DNA of 64,000 nt from Cladorhizidae sp. MBARI D1340-BT2. Its lineage: Eukaryota > Porifera > Demospongiae > Poecilosclerida > Cladorhizidae. The DNA is taken from contig JAQNBH010000002.1 in the NCBI GenBank assembly GCA_028752905.1, positions 33,131,530-33,195,529 of the forward strand, written 5' to 3'. The notes under the pieces are model-generated. The model worked only from the letters and a program-made list of their open reading frames with translations. It was not told the DNA's origin and did not search any database. The position numbers were made by a program, and so were the translations under genes. Within the stretch, counting starts at the first letter, position 1. The number at the start of each line of letters is the position of its first letter. Positions 1-15,525 of this stretch are shown piece after piece.

Positions 1-1294
1 GATGAATATGTGGATGCTCTTTCAATTTAGCCATCCTGGCTGATGAATATGTGATGCCTTTTAATTTAGCCACCCTGGCTGATGAATATGTGATGCCTTT
101 CAATTTAGCCACCCTGCCTGATGAATATGGGATGCCTTTCAATTTAGCCACCCTGCCTGATGAATATGTTATGCCTTTCAATATAGCCACCATGCCTGAT
201 GAATATGTGATGCCTTTCAATTTTGCCACCCTGCCTGATGAATATGTGATGCCTTTCAATTTAGCCTCCCTGCCTGATGAATATGTGATGCCTTTCGATT
301 TAGCCACCCTGCCTGATGTATATGTTATGCCTTTCAATGTAGCCGATGAATATGTGATACCTTTCGATTTAGCCAACCTGCCTGATGAATATTCAATTTA
401 GCCACCCTGGCTGATGAATATGTGATGTCTTTCAATTTAGCCACCCTGCCTGATGAATATGTGATGCCTGATGAATATGTGATGCCTTTCAATTTAGCCA
501 CACGAGCTGATGAATATGTGGATGCCTTTCAATTTAGCCACCCTGCCTGATGAATATGTGATGCATCTCAATTTAGCCACCCTGGCTGATGAATATGTGG
601 ATGCCTTTCAATTTAGCCACCCTGCCTGATGAATATTTGATGCCTTTCAATTTATCCACCCTTGCTGATGAATATGTGATACCTTTCAATTTAGCCACCC
701 TTGCTGATGAATATGTGATGCCTTTCAATTTAGCCACCCTGCCTGATGAATATGTGATGCCCTTCAATATAGCCACCATGCCTGATGAATATGTGGATGC
801 TCTTTCAATTTAGCCATCCTGGCTGATGAATATGTGATGCCTTTCAATTTAGCCACCCTTGCTGATGAATATGTGATGCCTTTCAATTTAGCCACCCTGC
901 CTGATGAATATGTAATGCCTTTCAATTTAGCCACCCTGCCTGATTAATATGTGATGCCTTTCAATTTAGCCACCCTGCCTGATGAATATGTAATGCCTTT
1001 CAATTTAGCAAATCTGCCTGATGAATATGTGATACCTTTCAATTTAGCCAACCTTGCTGATGAATATGTGATGCCTTTCAATTTAGCCTCCCTGCCTGAT
1101 GAATATGTGTTGCCTTTCAATTTAGCCACCTTGGCTGATGAATATGTGATGCCTTTCAATTTAGCCACCCTGGCTGATGAATATGTGATGCCTTTCAATT
1201 TAGCCACACTTGCTGATGAGTATGTGATGCCTTTCAATTTAGCCACCCTGCCTGATGAATATGTAATGCCTTTCAATTTAGCCACCCTGCCTGA

Positions 1295-4200
1295 TTAATA
1301 TGTGATGCCTTTCAATTTAGCCACCCTGCCTGATGAATATGTAATGCCTTTCAATTTAGCAAATCTGCCTGATGAATATGTGATGCCTTTCAATTTAGCC
1401 AACCTTTCTGATGAATATGTGATGCCTTTCAATTTAGCCTCCCTGCCTGATGAATATGTGTTGCCCTTCAATTTAGCCACCTTGGCTGATGAATATGTGA
1501 TGCCTTTCAATTTAGCCACCCTGGCTGATGAATATGTGATGCCTTTCAATTTAGCCACACTTGCTGATGAGTATGTGATGCCTTTAAATTTTTAGCCACC
1601 CTAGCTGATTAATATGTGATGCCCTTCAATATAGCCACCATGCCTGATGAATATGTGGATGCCTTTCAATTTAGCCACCCTGCCTGATGAATATGTGATG
1701 CCTTTCAAGGTTTGCCTCCCTGGCTGATGAATATATGATGCCTTTCAAATTAGCCATCCTGCTTGATGAATATGTGATGCCATTCAATTTAGCCACCCTG
1801 GCTAATGAATATGTGATGCCTTTCAATATAGCCACCATGCCTGATGAATATGTGATGCCATTCAATTTAGCCACCCGAGCTGATGAATATGTGGATGCCT
1901 TTCAATTTAGCCACCCTGGCTGATGAACATGTGATGCCTTTCAAATTAGCCAACCTGGCTGATGAATATGTGATGCCTTTCAATTTAGCCACCCTGGCTG
2001 ATGAATATGTGATGCCTTTCAATTTAGCCACCCTGCCTGATGAATATGGGATGCCTTTCAATTTAGCCACCCTGCCTGATGAATATGTTATGCCTTTCAA
2101 TATAGCCACCATGCCTGATGAATATGTGATGCCTTTCAATTTTGCCACCCTGCCTGATGAATATGTGATGCCTTTCAATTTAGTCTCCCTGCCTGATGAA
2201 TATGTGATGCCTTTCGATTTAGCCACCCTGCCTGATGTATATGCTATGCCTTTCAATGTAGCCGATGAATATGTGATACCTTTCAATTTAGCCAACCTGC
2301 CCGATGAATATTCAATTTAGCCACCCTGGCTGATGAATATGTGATGTCTTTCAATTTAGCCAACCTGCCTGATGAATATGTGATGCCTTTCAATTTAGCC
2401 ACCCTGCCTAATGAATATGTGATGCCTTTCAATTTAGCCACACGAGCTGATGAATATGTGGATGCCTTTCAATTTAGCCACCCTGCCTGATGAATATGTG
2501 ATACGTTTCAATTTAGCCACCCTGGCTGATGAATATGTGGATGCCTTTCAATTTAGCCACCCTGCCTGATGAATATTTGATGTCTTTCAATTTATCCACC
2601 CTTGCTGATGAATATGTGATACCTTTCAATTTAGCCACCCTTGCTGATGAATATGTGATGCCTTTCAATTTAGCCACCCTGCCTGATGAATATGTGATGC
2701 CCTTCAATATAGCCACCATGCCTGATGAATATGTGGATGCTCTTTCAATTTAGCCATCCTGGCTGATGAATATGTGATGCCTTTCAATTTAGCCACCCTT
2801 GCTGATGAATATGTGATGCCTTTCAATTTAGCCACCCTGCCTGATTAATATGTGATGCCTTTCAATTTAGCCACCCTGCCTGATGAATATGTAATGCCTT
2901 TCAATTTAGCAAATCTGCCTGATGAATATGTGATGCCTTTCAATTTAGCCAACCTTGCTGATGAATATGTGATGCCTTTCAATTTAGCCTCCCTGCCTGA
3001 TGAATATGTGTTGCCTTTCAATTTAGCCACCTTGGCTGATGAATATGTGATGCCTTTCAATTTAGCCACCCTGGCTGATGAATATGTGATGCCTTTCAAT
3101 TTAGCCACACTTGCTGATGAGTATGTGATGCCTTTAAATTTTTAGCCACCCTAGCTGATTAATATGTGATGCCCTTCAATATAGCCACCATGCCTGATGA
3201 ATATGTGGATGCCTTTCAATTTAGCCACCCTGCCTGATGAATATGTGATGCCTTTCAAGGTTTGCCTCCCTGGCTGATGAATATGTGATGCCTTTCAAAT
3301 TAGCCATCCTGCTTGATGAATATGTGATGCCATTCAATTTAGCCACCCTGGCTAATGAATATGTGATGCCTTTCAATATAGCCACCATGCCTGATGAATA
3401 TGTGATGCCATTCAATTTAGCCACCCGAGCTGATGAATATGTGGATGCCTTTCAATTTAGCCACCCTGGCTGATGAACATGTGATGCCTTTCAAATTAGC
3501 CAACCTGGCTGATGAATATGTGATGCCTTTCAATTTAGCCACCCTGGCTGATGAATATGTGATGCCTTTCAATTTAGCCACCCTGCCTGATGAATATGGG
3601 ATGCCTTTCAATTTAGCCACCCTGCCTGATGAATATGTTATGCCTTTCAATATAGCCACCATGCCTGATGAATATGTGATGCCTTTCAATTTTGCCACCC
3701 TGCCTGATGAATATGTGATGCCTTTCAATTTAGCCTCCCTGCCTGATGAATATGTGATGCCTTTCGATTTAGCCACCCTGCCTGATGTATATGCTATGCC
3801 TTTCAATGTAGCCGATGAATATGTGATACCTTTCAATTTAGCCAACCTGCCCGATGAATATTCAATTTAGCCACCCTGGCTGATGAATATGTGATGTCTT
3901 TCAATTTAGCCAACCTGCCTGATGAATATGTGATGCCTTTCAATTTAGCCACCCTGGCTGATGAATATGTGTTGCCTTTCAATTTAGCCACCTTGGCTGA
4001 TGAATATGTGATGCCTTTCAATTTAGCCACCCTGGCTGATGAATATGTGATGCCTTTCAATTTAGCCACACTTGCTGATGAGTATGTGATGCCTTTATAT
4101 TTTTAGCCACCCTAGCTGATTAATATGTGATGCCCTTCAATATAGCCACCATGCCTGATGAATATGTGGATGCCTTTCAATTTAGCCACCCTGCCTGATG

Positions 4201-4394
4201 AATATGTGATGCCTTTCAAGGTTTGCCACCCTGGCTGATGAATATGTGATGCCTTTCAAATTAGCCATCCTGCTTGATGAATATGTGATGCCATTCAATT
4301 TAGCCACCCTGGCTAATGAATATGTGATGCCTTTCAATATAGCCACCATGCCTGATGAATATGTGATGCCTTTCAATTTAGCCACCCGAGCTGA
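1295..4394. repeat. 1,550-bp duplicated block in the satellite
   Basis: Landmark units in the first block (minus-strand frames starting at 1,295, 1,671 and 1,867) reappear 1,550 bp later (2,845, 3,221 and 3,417) with nearly the same sequence and the same neighbours. The exact ends of the block are not fixed by eye. This repeat length differs from those further right, so the left part of the array has a different amplification history. Confidence 0.8.
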
Positions 4395-7300
4395 TGAATA
4401 TGTGGATGCCTTTCAATTTAGCCACCCTGGCTGATGAACATGTGATGCCTTTCAAATTAGCCAACCTGGCTGATGAATATGTGATGCCTTTCAATTTAGA
4501 CACCCTGGCTGATGAATATGTGATGCCTTTCAATTTAGCTAACCTGGTTGATGAATATGTGATGCCTTTCAATTTAGCCATCCTGTATGTGATGCCTTTC
4601 AATTTAGCCATCCTGTGTATGTGATGCCTTTCAATTTAACCATCCTACCTGATGAATATGTTATGCCTTTCAATATAGCCACCATGCCTGATGAATATGT
4701 GATGCCTTTCAATTTTGCCACCCTGCCTGATGAATATGTGATGCCTTTCAATTTAGCCTCCCTGCCTGATGAATATGTGATGCCTTTCGATTTAGCCTCC
4801 CTGCCTGATGTATATGCTATGCATTTCAATGTAGCCGATGAATATGTGATACCTTTCAATTTAGCCAACCTGCCCGATGAATATTCAATTTAGCCACCCT
4901 GGCTGATGAATATGTGATGTCTTTCAATTTAGCCACCCTGCCTGATTAATATGTGATGCCTTTCAATTTAGCTACCCTGCCTGATGAATATGTAATGCCT
5001 TTCAATTTAGCAAATCTGCCTGATGAATATGTGATGCCTTTCAATTTAGCCAACCTTGCTGATGAATATGTGATGCCTTTCAATTTAGCCTCCCTGCCTG
5101 ATGAATATGTGATGCCTTTCGATTTAGCCACCCTGGCTGATGAATATGTGTTGCCTTTCAATTTAGCCACCTTGGCTGATGAATATGTGATGCCTTTCAA
5201 TTTAGCCACCCTGGCTGATGAATTATGTGATGCCTTTCAATTTAGCCACACTTGCTGATGAGTATGTGATGCCTTTAAATTTTTAGCCACCCTAGCTGAT
5301 TAATATGTGATGCCCTTCAATATAGCCACCATGCCTGATGAATATGTGGATGCCTTTCAATTTAGCCACCCTGCCTGATGAATATGTGATGCCTTTCAAG
5401 GTTTGCCACCCTGGCTGATGAATATGTGATGCCTTTCAAATTAGCCATCCTGCTTGATGAATATGTGATGCCATTCAATTTAGCCACCCTGGCTAATGAA
5501 TATGTGATGCCTTTCAATATAGCCACCATGCCTGATGAATATGTGATGCCTTTCAATTTAGCCACCCGAGCTGATGAATATGTGGATGCCTTTCAATTTA
5601 GCCACCCTGGCTGATGAACATGTGATGCCTTTCAAATTAGCCAACCTGGCTGATGAATATGTGATGCCTTTCAATTTAGCCACCCTGGCTGATGAATATG
5701 TGATGCCTTTCAATTTAGCTAACCTGGTTGATGAATATGTGATGCCTTTCAATTTAGCCATCCTGTATGTGATGCCTTTCAATTTAGCCATCCTGTGTAT
5801 GTGATGCCTTTCAATTTAACCATCCTACCTGATGAATATGTTATGCCTTTCAATATAGCCACCATGCCTGATGAATATGTGATGCCTTTCAATTTTGCCA
5901 CCCTGCCTGATGAATATGTGATGCCTTTCAATTTAGCCTCCCTGCCTGATGAATATGTGATGCCTTTCGATTTAGCCACCCTGCCTGATGTATATGCTAT
6001 GCATTTCAATGTAGCCGATGAATATGTGATACCTTTCAATTTAGCCAACCTGCTCGATGAATATTCAATTTAGCCACCCTGGCTGATGAATATGTGATGT
6101 CTTTCAATTTAGCCAACCTGCCTGATGAATATGTGATGCCTTTCAATTTAGCCACCCTGCCTAATGAATATGTGATGCCTTTCAATTTAGCCACACGAGC
6201 TGATGAATATGTGGATGCCTTTCAATTTAGCCACCCTGCCTGATGAATATGTGATACGTTTCAATTTAGCCACCCTGGCTGATGAATATGTGGATGCCTT
6301 TCAATTTAGCCACCCTGCCTGATGAATATTTGATGTCTTTCAATTTATCCACCCTTGCTGATGAATATGTGATACCTTTCAATTTAGCCACCCTTGCTGA
6401 TGAATATGTGATGCCTTTCAATTTAGCCACCCTGCCTGATGAATATGTGATGCCCTTCAATATAGCCGCCATGCCTGATGAATATGTGGATGCTCTTTCA
6501 ATTTAGCCATCCTGGCTGATGAATATGTGATGCCTTTCAATTTAGCCACCCTTGCTGATGAATATGTGATGCCTTTCAATTTAGCCACCCTGCCTGATGA
6601 ATATGTAATGCCTTTCAATTTAGCCACCCTGCCTGATTAATATGTGATGCCTTTCAATTTAGCCACCCTGCCTGATGAATATGTAATGCCTTTCAATTTA
6701 GCAAATCTGCCTGATGAATATGTGATGCCTTTCAATTTAGCCAACCTTGCTGATGAATATGTGATGCCTTTCAATTTAGCCTCCCTGCCTGATGAATATG
6801 TGATGCCTTTCGATTTAGCCACCCTGGCTGATGAATATGTGTTGCCTTTCAATTTAGCCACCTTGGCTGATGAATATGTGATGCCTTTCAATTTAGCCAC
6901 CCTGGCTGATGAATTATGTGATGCCTTTCAATTTAGCCACACTTGCTGATGAGTATGTGATGCCTTTAAATTTTTAGCCACCCTAGCTGATTAATATGTG
7001 ATGCCCTTCAATATAGCCACCATGCCTGATGAATATGTGGATGCCTTTCAATTTAGCCACCCTGCCTGATGAATATGTGATGCCTTTCAAGGTTTGCCAC
7101 CCTGGCTGATGAATATGTGATGCCTTTCAAATTAGCCATCCTGCTTGATGAATATGTGATGCCATTCAATTTAGCCACCCTGGCTAATGAATATGTGATG
7201 CCTTTCAATTTAGCCACCCTGCCTGATGAATATGTAATGCCTTTCAATTTAGCCACCCTGCCTGATTAATATGTGATGCCTTTCAATTTAGCCACCCTGC

Positions 7301-10300
7301 CTGATGAATATGTAATGCCTTTCAATTTAGCAAATCTGCCTGATGAATATGTGATGCCTTTCAATTTAGCCAACCTTGCTGATGAATATGTGATGCCTTT
7401 CAATTTAGCCTCCCTGCCTGATGAATATGTGATGCCTTTCGATTTAGCCACCCTGGCTGATGAATATGTGTTGCCTTTCAATTTAGCCACCTTGGCTGAT
7501 GAATATGTGATGCCTTTCAATTTAGCCACCCTGGCTGATGAATTATGTGATGCCTTTCAATTTAGCCACACTTGCTGATGAGTATGTGATGCCTTTAAAT
7601 TTTTAGCCACCCTAGCTGATTAATATGTGATGCCCTTCAATATAGCCACCATGCCTGATGAATATGTGGATGCCTTTCAATTTAGCCACCCTGCCTGATG
7701 AATATGTGATGCCTTTCAAGGTTTGCCACCCTGGCTGATGAATATGTGATGCCTTTCAAATTAGCCATCCTGCTTGATGAATATGTGATGCCATTCAATT
7801 TAGCCACCCTGGCTAATGAATATGTGATGCCTTTCAATATAGCCACCATGCCTGATGAATATGTGATGCCTTTCAATTTAGCCACCCGAGCTGATGAATA
7901 TGTGGATGCCTTTCAATTTAGCCACCCTGGCTGATGAACATGTGATGCCTTTCAAATTAGCCAACCTGGCTGATGAATATGTGATGCCTTTCAATTTAGA
8001 CACCCTGGCTGATGAATATGTGATGCCTTTCAATTTTGCCACCCTGCCTGATGAATATGTGATGCCTTTCAATTTAGCCTCCCTGCCTGATGAATATGTG
8101 ATGCCTTTCGATTTAGCCACCCTGCCTGATGTATATGCTATGCCTTTCAATGTAGCCGATGAATATGTGATACCTTTCAATTTAGCCAACCTGCCCGATG
8201 AATATTCAATTTAGCCACCCTGGCTGATGAATATGTGATGTCTTTCAATTTAGCCAACCTGCCTGATGAATATGTGATGCCTTTCAATTTAGCCACCCTG
8301 GCTGATGAATATTTGTTGCCTTTCAATTTAGCCACCTTGGCTGATGAATATGTGATGCCTTTCAATTTAGCCACCCTGGCTGATGAATATGTGATGCCTT
8401 TCAATTTAGCCACACTTGCTGATGAGTATGTGATGCCTTTATATTTTTAGCCACCCTAGCTGATTAATATGTGATGCCCTTCAATATAGCCACCATGCCT
8501 GATGAATATGTGGATGCCTTTCAATTTAGCCACCCTGCCTGATGAATATGTGATGCCTTTCAAGGTTTGCCACCCTGGCTGATGAATATGTGATGCCTTT
8601 CAAATTAGCCATCCTGCTTGATGAATATGTGATGCCATTCAATTTAGCCACCCTGGCTAATGAATATGTGATGCCTTTCAATATAGCCACCATGCCTGAT
8701 GAATATGTGATGCCTTTCAATTTAGCCACCCGAGCTGATGAATATGTGGATGCCTTTCAATTTAGCCACCCTGGCTGATGAACATGTGATGCCTTTCAAA
8801 TTAGCCAACCTGGCTGATGAATATGTGATGCCTTTCAATTTAGACACCCTGGCTGATGAATATGTGATGCCTTTCAATTTAGCTAACCTGGTTGATGAAT
8901 ATGTGATGCCTTTCAATTTAGCCATCCTGTATGTGATGCCTTTCAATTTAGCCATCCTGTGTATGTGATGCCTTTCAATTTAACCATCCTACCTGATGAA
9001 TATGTTATGCCTTTCAATATAGCCACCATGCCTGATGAATATGTGATGCCTTTCAATTTTGCCACCCTGCCTGATGAATATGTGATGCCTTTCAATTTAG
9101 CCTCCCTGCCTGATGAATATGTGATGCCTTTCGATTTAGCCACCCTGCCTGATGTATATGCTATGCATTTCAATGTAGCCGATGAATATGTGATACCTTT
9201 CAATTTAGCCAACCTGCCCGATGAATATTCAATTTAGCCACCCTGGCTGATGAATATGTGATGTCTTTCAATTTAGCCACCCTGCCTGATTAATATGTGA
9301 TGCCTTTCAATTTAGCCACCCTGCCTGATGAATATGTAATGCCTTTCAATTTAGCAAATCTGCCTGATGAATATGTGATGCCTTTCAATTTAGCCAACCT
9401 TGCTGATGAATATGTGATGCCTTTCAATTTAGCCTCCCTGCCTGATGAATATGTGATGCCTTTCGATTTAGCCACCCTGGCTGATGAATATGTGTTGCCT
9501 TTCAATTTAGCCACCTTGGCTGATGAATATGTGATGCCTTTCAATTTAGCCACCCTGGCTGATGAATTATGTGATGCCTTTCAATTTAGCCACACTTGCT
9601 GATGAGTATGTGATGCCTTTAAATTTTTAGCCACCCTAGCTGATTAATATGTGATGCCCTTCAATATAGCCACCATGCCTGATGAATATGTGGATGCCTT
9701 TCAATTTAGCCACCCTGCCTGATGAATATGTGATGCCTTTCAAGGTTTGCCACCCTGGCTGATGAATATGTGATGCCTTTCAAATTAGCCATCCTGCTTG
9801 ATGAATATGTGATGCCATTCAATTTAGCCACCCTGGCTAATGAATATGTGATGCCTTTCAATATAGCCACCATGCCTGATGAATATGTGATGCCTTTCAA
9901 TTTAGCCACCCGAGCTGATGAATATGTGGATGCCTTTCAATTTAGCCACCCTGGCTGATGAACATGTGATGCCTTTCAAATTAGCCAACCTGGCTGATGA
10001 ATATGTGATGCCTTTCAATTTAGCCACCCTGGCTGATGAATATGTGATGCCTTTCAATTTAGCTAACCTGGTTGATGAATATGTGATGCCTTTCAATTTA
10101 GCCATCCTGTATGTGATGCCTTTCAATTTAGCCATCCTGTGTATGTGATGCCTTTCAATTTAACCATCCTACCTGATGAATATGTTATGCCTTTCAATAT
10201 AGCCACCATGCCTGATGAATATGTGATGCCTTTCAATTTTGCCACCCTGCCTGATGAATATGTGATGCCTTTCAATTTAGCCTCCCTGCCTGATGAATAT

Positions 10301-13300
10301 GTGATGCCTTTCGATTTAGCCACCCTGCCTGATGTATATGCTATGCATTTCAATGTAGCCGATGAATATGTGATACCTTTCAATTTAGCCAACCTGCTCG
10401 ATGAATATTCAATTTAGCCACCCTGGCTGATGAATATGTGATGTCTTTCAATTTAGCCAACCTGCCTGATGAATATGTGATGCCTTTCAATTTAGCCACC
10501 CTGCCTAATGAATATGTGATGCCTTTCAATTTAGCCACACGAGCTGATGAATATGTGGATGCCTTTCAATTTAGCCACCCTGCCTGATGAATATGTGATA
10601 CGTTTCAATTTAGCCACCCTGGCTGATGAATATGTGGATGCCTTTCAATTTAGCCACCCTGCCTGATGAATATTTGATGTCTTTCAATTTATCCACCCTT
10701 GCTGATGAATATGTGATACCTTTCAATTTAGCCACCCTTGCTGATGAATATGTGATGCCTTTCAATTTAGCCACCCTGCCTGATGAATATGTGATGCCCT
10801 TCAATATAGCCGCCATGCCTGATGAATATGTGGATGCTCTTTCAATTTAGCCATCCTGGCTGATGAATATGTGATGCCTTTCAATTTAGCCACCCTTGCT
10901 GATGAATATGTGATGCCTTTCAATTTAGCCACCCTGCCTGATGAATATGTAATGCCTTTCAATTTAGCCACCCTGCCTGATTAATATGTGATGCCTTTCA
11001 ATTTAGCCACCCTGCCTGATGAATATGTAATGCCTTTCAATTTAGCAAATCTGCCTGATGAATATGTGATGCCTTTCAATTTAGCCAACCTTGCTGATGA
11101 ATATGTGATGCCTTTCAATTTAGCCTCCCTGCCTGATGAATATGTGATGCCTTTCGATTTAGCCACCCTGGCTGATGAATATGTGTTGCCTTTCAATTTA
11201 GCCACCTTGGCTGATGAATATGTGATGCCTTTCAATTTAGCCACCCTGGCTGATGAATTATGTGATGCCTTTCAATTTAGCCACACTTGCTGATGAGTAT
11301 GTGATGCCTTTAAATTTTTAGCCACCCTAGCTGATTAATATGTGATGCCCTTCAATATAGCCACCATGCCTGATGAATATGTGGATGCCTTTCAATTTAG
11401 CCACCCTGCCTGATGAATATGTGATGCCTTTCAAGGTTTGCCACCCTGGCTGATGAATATGTGATGCCTTTCAAATTAGCCATCCTGCTTGATGAATATG
11501 TGATGCCATTCAATTTAGCCACCCTGGCTAATGAATATGTGATGCCTTTCAATTTAGCCACCCTGCCTGATGAATATGTAATGCCTTTCAATTTAGCCAC
11601 CCTGCCTGATTAATATGTGATGCCTTTCAATTTAGCCACCCTGCCTGATGAATATGTAATGCCTTTCAATTTAGCAAATCTGCCTGATGAATATGTGATG
11701 CCTTTCAATTTAGCCAACCTTGCTGATGAATATGTGATGCCTTTCAATTTAGCCTCCCTGCCTGATGAATATGTGATGCCTTTCGATTTAGCCACCCTGG
11801 CTGATGAATATGTGTTGCCTTTCAATTTAGCCACCTTGGCTGATGAATATGTGATGCCTTTCAATTTAGCCACCCTGGCTGATGAATTATGTGATGCCTT
11901 TCAATTTAGCCACACTTGCTGATGAGTATGTGATGCCTTTAAATTTTTAGCCACCCTAGCTGATTAATATGTGATGCCCTTCAATATAGCCACCATGCCT
12001 GATGAATATGTGGATGCCTTTCAATTTAGCCACCCTGCCTGATGAATATGTGATGCCTTTCAAGGTTTGCCACCCTGGCTGATGAATATGTGATGCCTTT
12101 CAAATTAGCCATCCTGCTTGATGAATATGTGATGCCATTCAATTTAGCCACCCTGGCTAATGAATATGTGATGCCTTTCAATATAGCCACCATGCCTGAT
12201 GAATATGTGATGCCTTTCAATTTAGCCACCCGAGCTGATGAATATGTGGATGCCTTTCAATTTAGCCACCCTGGCTGATGAACATGTGATGCCTTTCAAA
12301 TTAGCCAACCTGGCTGATGAATATGTGATGCCTTTCAATTTAGACACCCTGGCTGATGAATATGTGATGCCTTTCAATTTAGCTAACCTGGTTGATGAAT
12401 ATGTGATGCCTTTCAATTTAGCCATCCTGTATGTGATGCCTTTCAATTTAGCCATCCTGTGTATGTGATGCCTTTCAATTTAACCATCCTACCTGATGAA
12501 TATGTTATGCCTTTCAATATAGCCACCATGCCTGATGAATATGTGATGCCTTTCAATTTTGCCACCCTGCCTGATGAATATGTGATGCCTTTCAATTTAG
12601 CCTCCCTGCCTGATGAATATGTGATGCCTTTCGATTTAGCCACCCTGCCTGATGTATATGCTATGCATTTCAATGTAGCCGATGAATATGTGATACCTTT
12701 CAATTTAGCCAACCTGCCCGATGAATATTCAATTTAGCCACCCTGGCTGATGAATATTTGATGTCTTTCAATTTAGCCACCCTGCCTGATTAATATGTGA
12801 TGCCTTTCAATTTAGCCACCCTGCCTGATGAATATGTAATGCCTTTCAATTTAGCAAATCTGCCTGATGAATATGTGATGCCTTTCAATTTAGCCAACCT
12901 TGCTGATGAATATGTGATGCCTTTCAATTTAGCCTCCCTGCCTGATGAATATGTGATGCCTTTCGATTTAGCCACCCTGGCTGATGAATATGTGTTGCCT
13001 TTCAATTTAGCCACCTTGGCTGATGAATATGTGATGCCTTTCAATTTAGCCACCCTGGCTGATGAATTATGTGATGCCTTTTAATTTAGCCACACTTGCT
13101 GATGAGTATGTGATGCCTTTAAATTTTTAGCCACCCTAGCTGATTAATATGTGATGCCCTTCAATATAGCCACCATGCCTGATGAATATGTGGATGCCTT
13201 TCAATTTAGCCACCCTGCCTGATGAATATGTGATGCCTTTCAAGGTTTGCCACCCTGGCTGATGAATATGTGATGCCTTTCAAATTAGCCATCCTGCTTG

Positions 13301-15525
13301 ATGAATATGTGATGCCATTCAATTTAGCCACCCTGGCTAATGAATATGTGATGCCTTTCAATATAGCCACCATGCCTGATGAATATGTGATGCCTTTCAA
13401 TTTAGCCACCCGAGCTGATGAATATGTGGATGCCTTTCAATTTAGCCACCCTGGCTGATGAACATGTGATGCCTTTCAAATTAGCCAACCTGGCTGATGA
13501 ATATGTGATGCCTTTCAATTTAGCCACCCTGGCTGATGAATATGTGATGCCTTTCAATTTAGCTAACCTGGTTGATGAATATGTGATGCCTTTCAATTTA
13601 GCCATCCTGTATGTGATGCCTTTCAATTTAGCCATCCTGTGTATGTGATGCCTTTCAATTTAACCATCCTACCTGATGAATATGTTATGCCTTTCAATAT
13701 AGCCACCATGCCTGATGAATATGTGATGCCTTTCAATTTTGCCACCCTGCCTGATGAATATGTGATGCCTTTCAATTTAGCCTCCCTGCCTGATGAATAT
13801 GTGATGCCTTTCGATTTAGCCACCCTGCCTGATGTATATGCTATGCATTTCAATGTAGCCGATGAATATGTGATACCTTTCAATTTAGCCAACCTGCCCG
13901 ATGAATATTCAATTTAGCCACCCTGGCTGATGAATATGTGATGTCTTTCAATTTAGCCAACCTGCCTGATGAATATGTGATGCCTTTCAATTTAGCCACC
14001 CTGCCTAATGAATATGTGATGCCTTTCAATTTAGCCACACGAGCTGATGAATATGTGGATGCCTTTCAATTTAGCCACCCTGCCTGATGAATATGTGATA
14101 CGTTTCAATTTAGCCACCCTGGCTGATGAATATGTGGATGCCTTTCAATTTAGCCACCCTGCCTGATGAATATTTGATGTCTTTCAATTTATCCACCCTT
14201 GCTGATGAATATGTGATACCTTTCAATTTAGCCACCCTTGCTGATGAATATGTGATGCCTTTCAATTTAGCCACCCTGCCTGATGAATATGTGATGCCCT
14301 TCAATATAGCCGCCATGCCTGATGAATATGTGGATGCTCTTTCAATTTAGCCATCCTGGCTGATGAATATGTGATGCCTTTCAATTTAGCCACCCTTGCT
14401 GATGAATATGTGATGCCTTTCAATTTAGCCACCCTGCCTGATGAATATGTAATGCCTTTCAATTTAGCCACCCTGCCTGATTAATATGTGATGCCTTTCA
14501 ATTTAGCCACCCTGCCTGATGAATATGTAATGCCTTTCAATTTAGCAAATCTGCCTGATGAATATGTGATGCCTTTCAATTTAGCCAACCTTGCTGATGA
14601 ATATGTGATGCCTTTCAATTTAGCCTCCCTGCCTGATGAATATGTGATGCCTTTCGATTTAGCCACCCTGGCTGATGAATATGTGTTGCCTTTCAATTTA
14701 GCCACCTTGGCTGATGAATATGTGATGCCTTTCAATTTAGCCACCCTGGCTGATGAATTATGTGATGCCTTTCAATTTAGCCACACTTGCTGATGAGTAT
14801 GTGATGCCTTTAAATTTTTAGCCACCCTAGCTGATTAATATGTGATGCCCTTCAATATAGCCACCATGCCTGATGAATATGTGGATGCCTTTCAATTTAG
14901 CCACCCTGCCTGATGAATATGTGATGCCTTTCAAGGTTTGCCACCCTGGCTGATGAATATGTGATGCCTTTCAAATTAGCCATCCTGCTTGATGAATATG
15001 TGATGCCATTCAATTTAGCCACCCTGGCTAATGAATATGTGATGCCTTTCAATATAGCCACCATGCCTGATGAATATGTGATGCCTTTCAATTTAGCCAC
15101 CCGAGCTGATGAATATGTGGATGCCTTTCAATTTAGCCACCCTGGCTGATGAACATGTGATGCCTTTCAAATTAGCCAACCTGGCTGATGAATATGTGAT
15201 GCCTTTCAATTTAGACACCCTGGCTGATGAATATGTGATGCCTTTCAATTTAGCTAACCTGGTTGATGAATATGTGATGCCTTTCAATTTAGCCATCCTG
15301 TATGTGATGCCTTTCAATTTAGCCATCCTGTGTATGTGATGCCTTTCAATTTAACCATCCTACCTGATGAATATGTTATGCCTTTCAATATAGCCACCAT
15401 GCCTGATGAATATGTGATGCCTTTCAATTTTGCCACCCTGCCTGATGAATATGTGATGCCTTTCAATTTAGCCTCCCTGCCTGATGAATATGTGATGCCT
15501 TTCGATTTAGCCACCATGCCTGATG
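4182..15525. repeat. 4,344-bp and 3,500-bp higher-order repeats
   Basis: The landmark unit with TTCAAGGTTTGCC marks frames at 4,182, 5,362, 7,053, 7,682, 8,526, 9,706, 11,397, 12,026, 13,206, 14,897 and 16,273. The spacings are 1180, 1691, 629 and 844, then 1180, 1691 and 629, then 1180 and 1691, then 1376. The first block is therefore 4,344 bp and the next is 3,500 bp, lacking the 844-bp segment. Other landmarks (4,946/9,290; 6,266/10,610/14,110; 6,637/10,981/14,481) show the same shifts. Sampled copies differ by only a few bases, which implies recent amplification or homogenisation. Confidence 0.88.
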
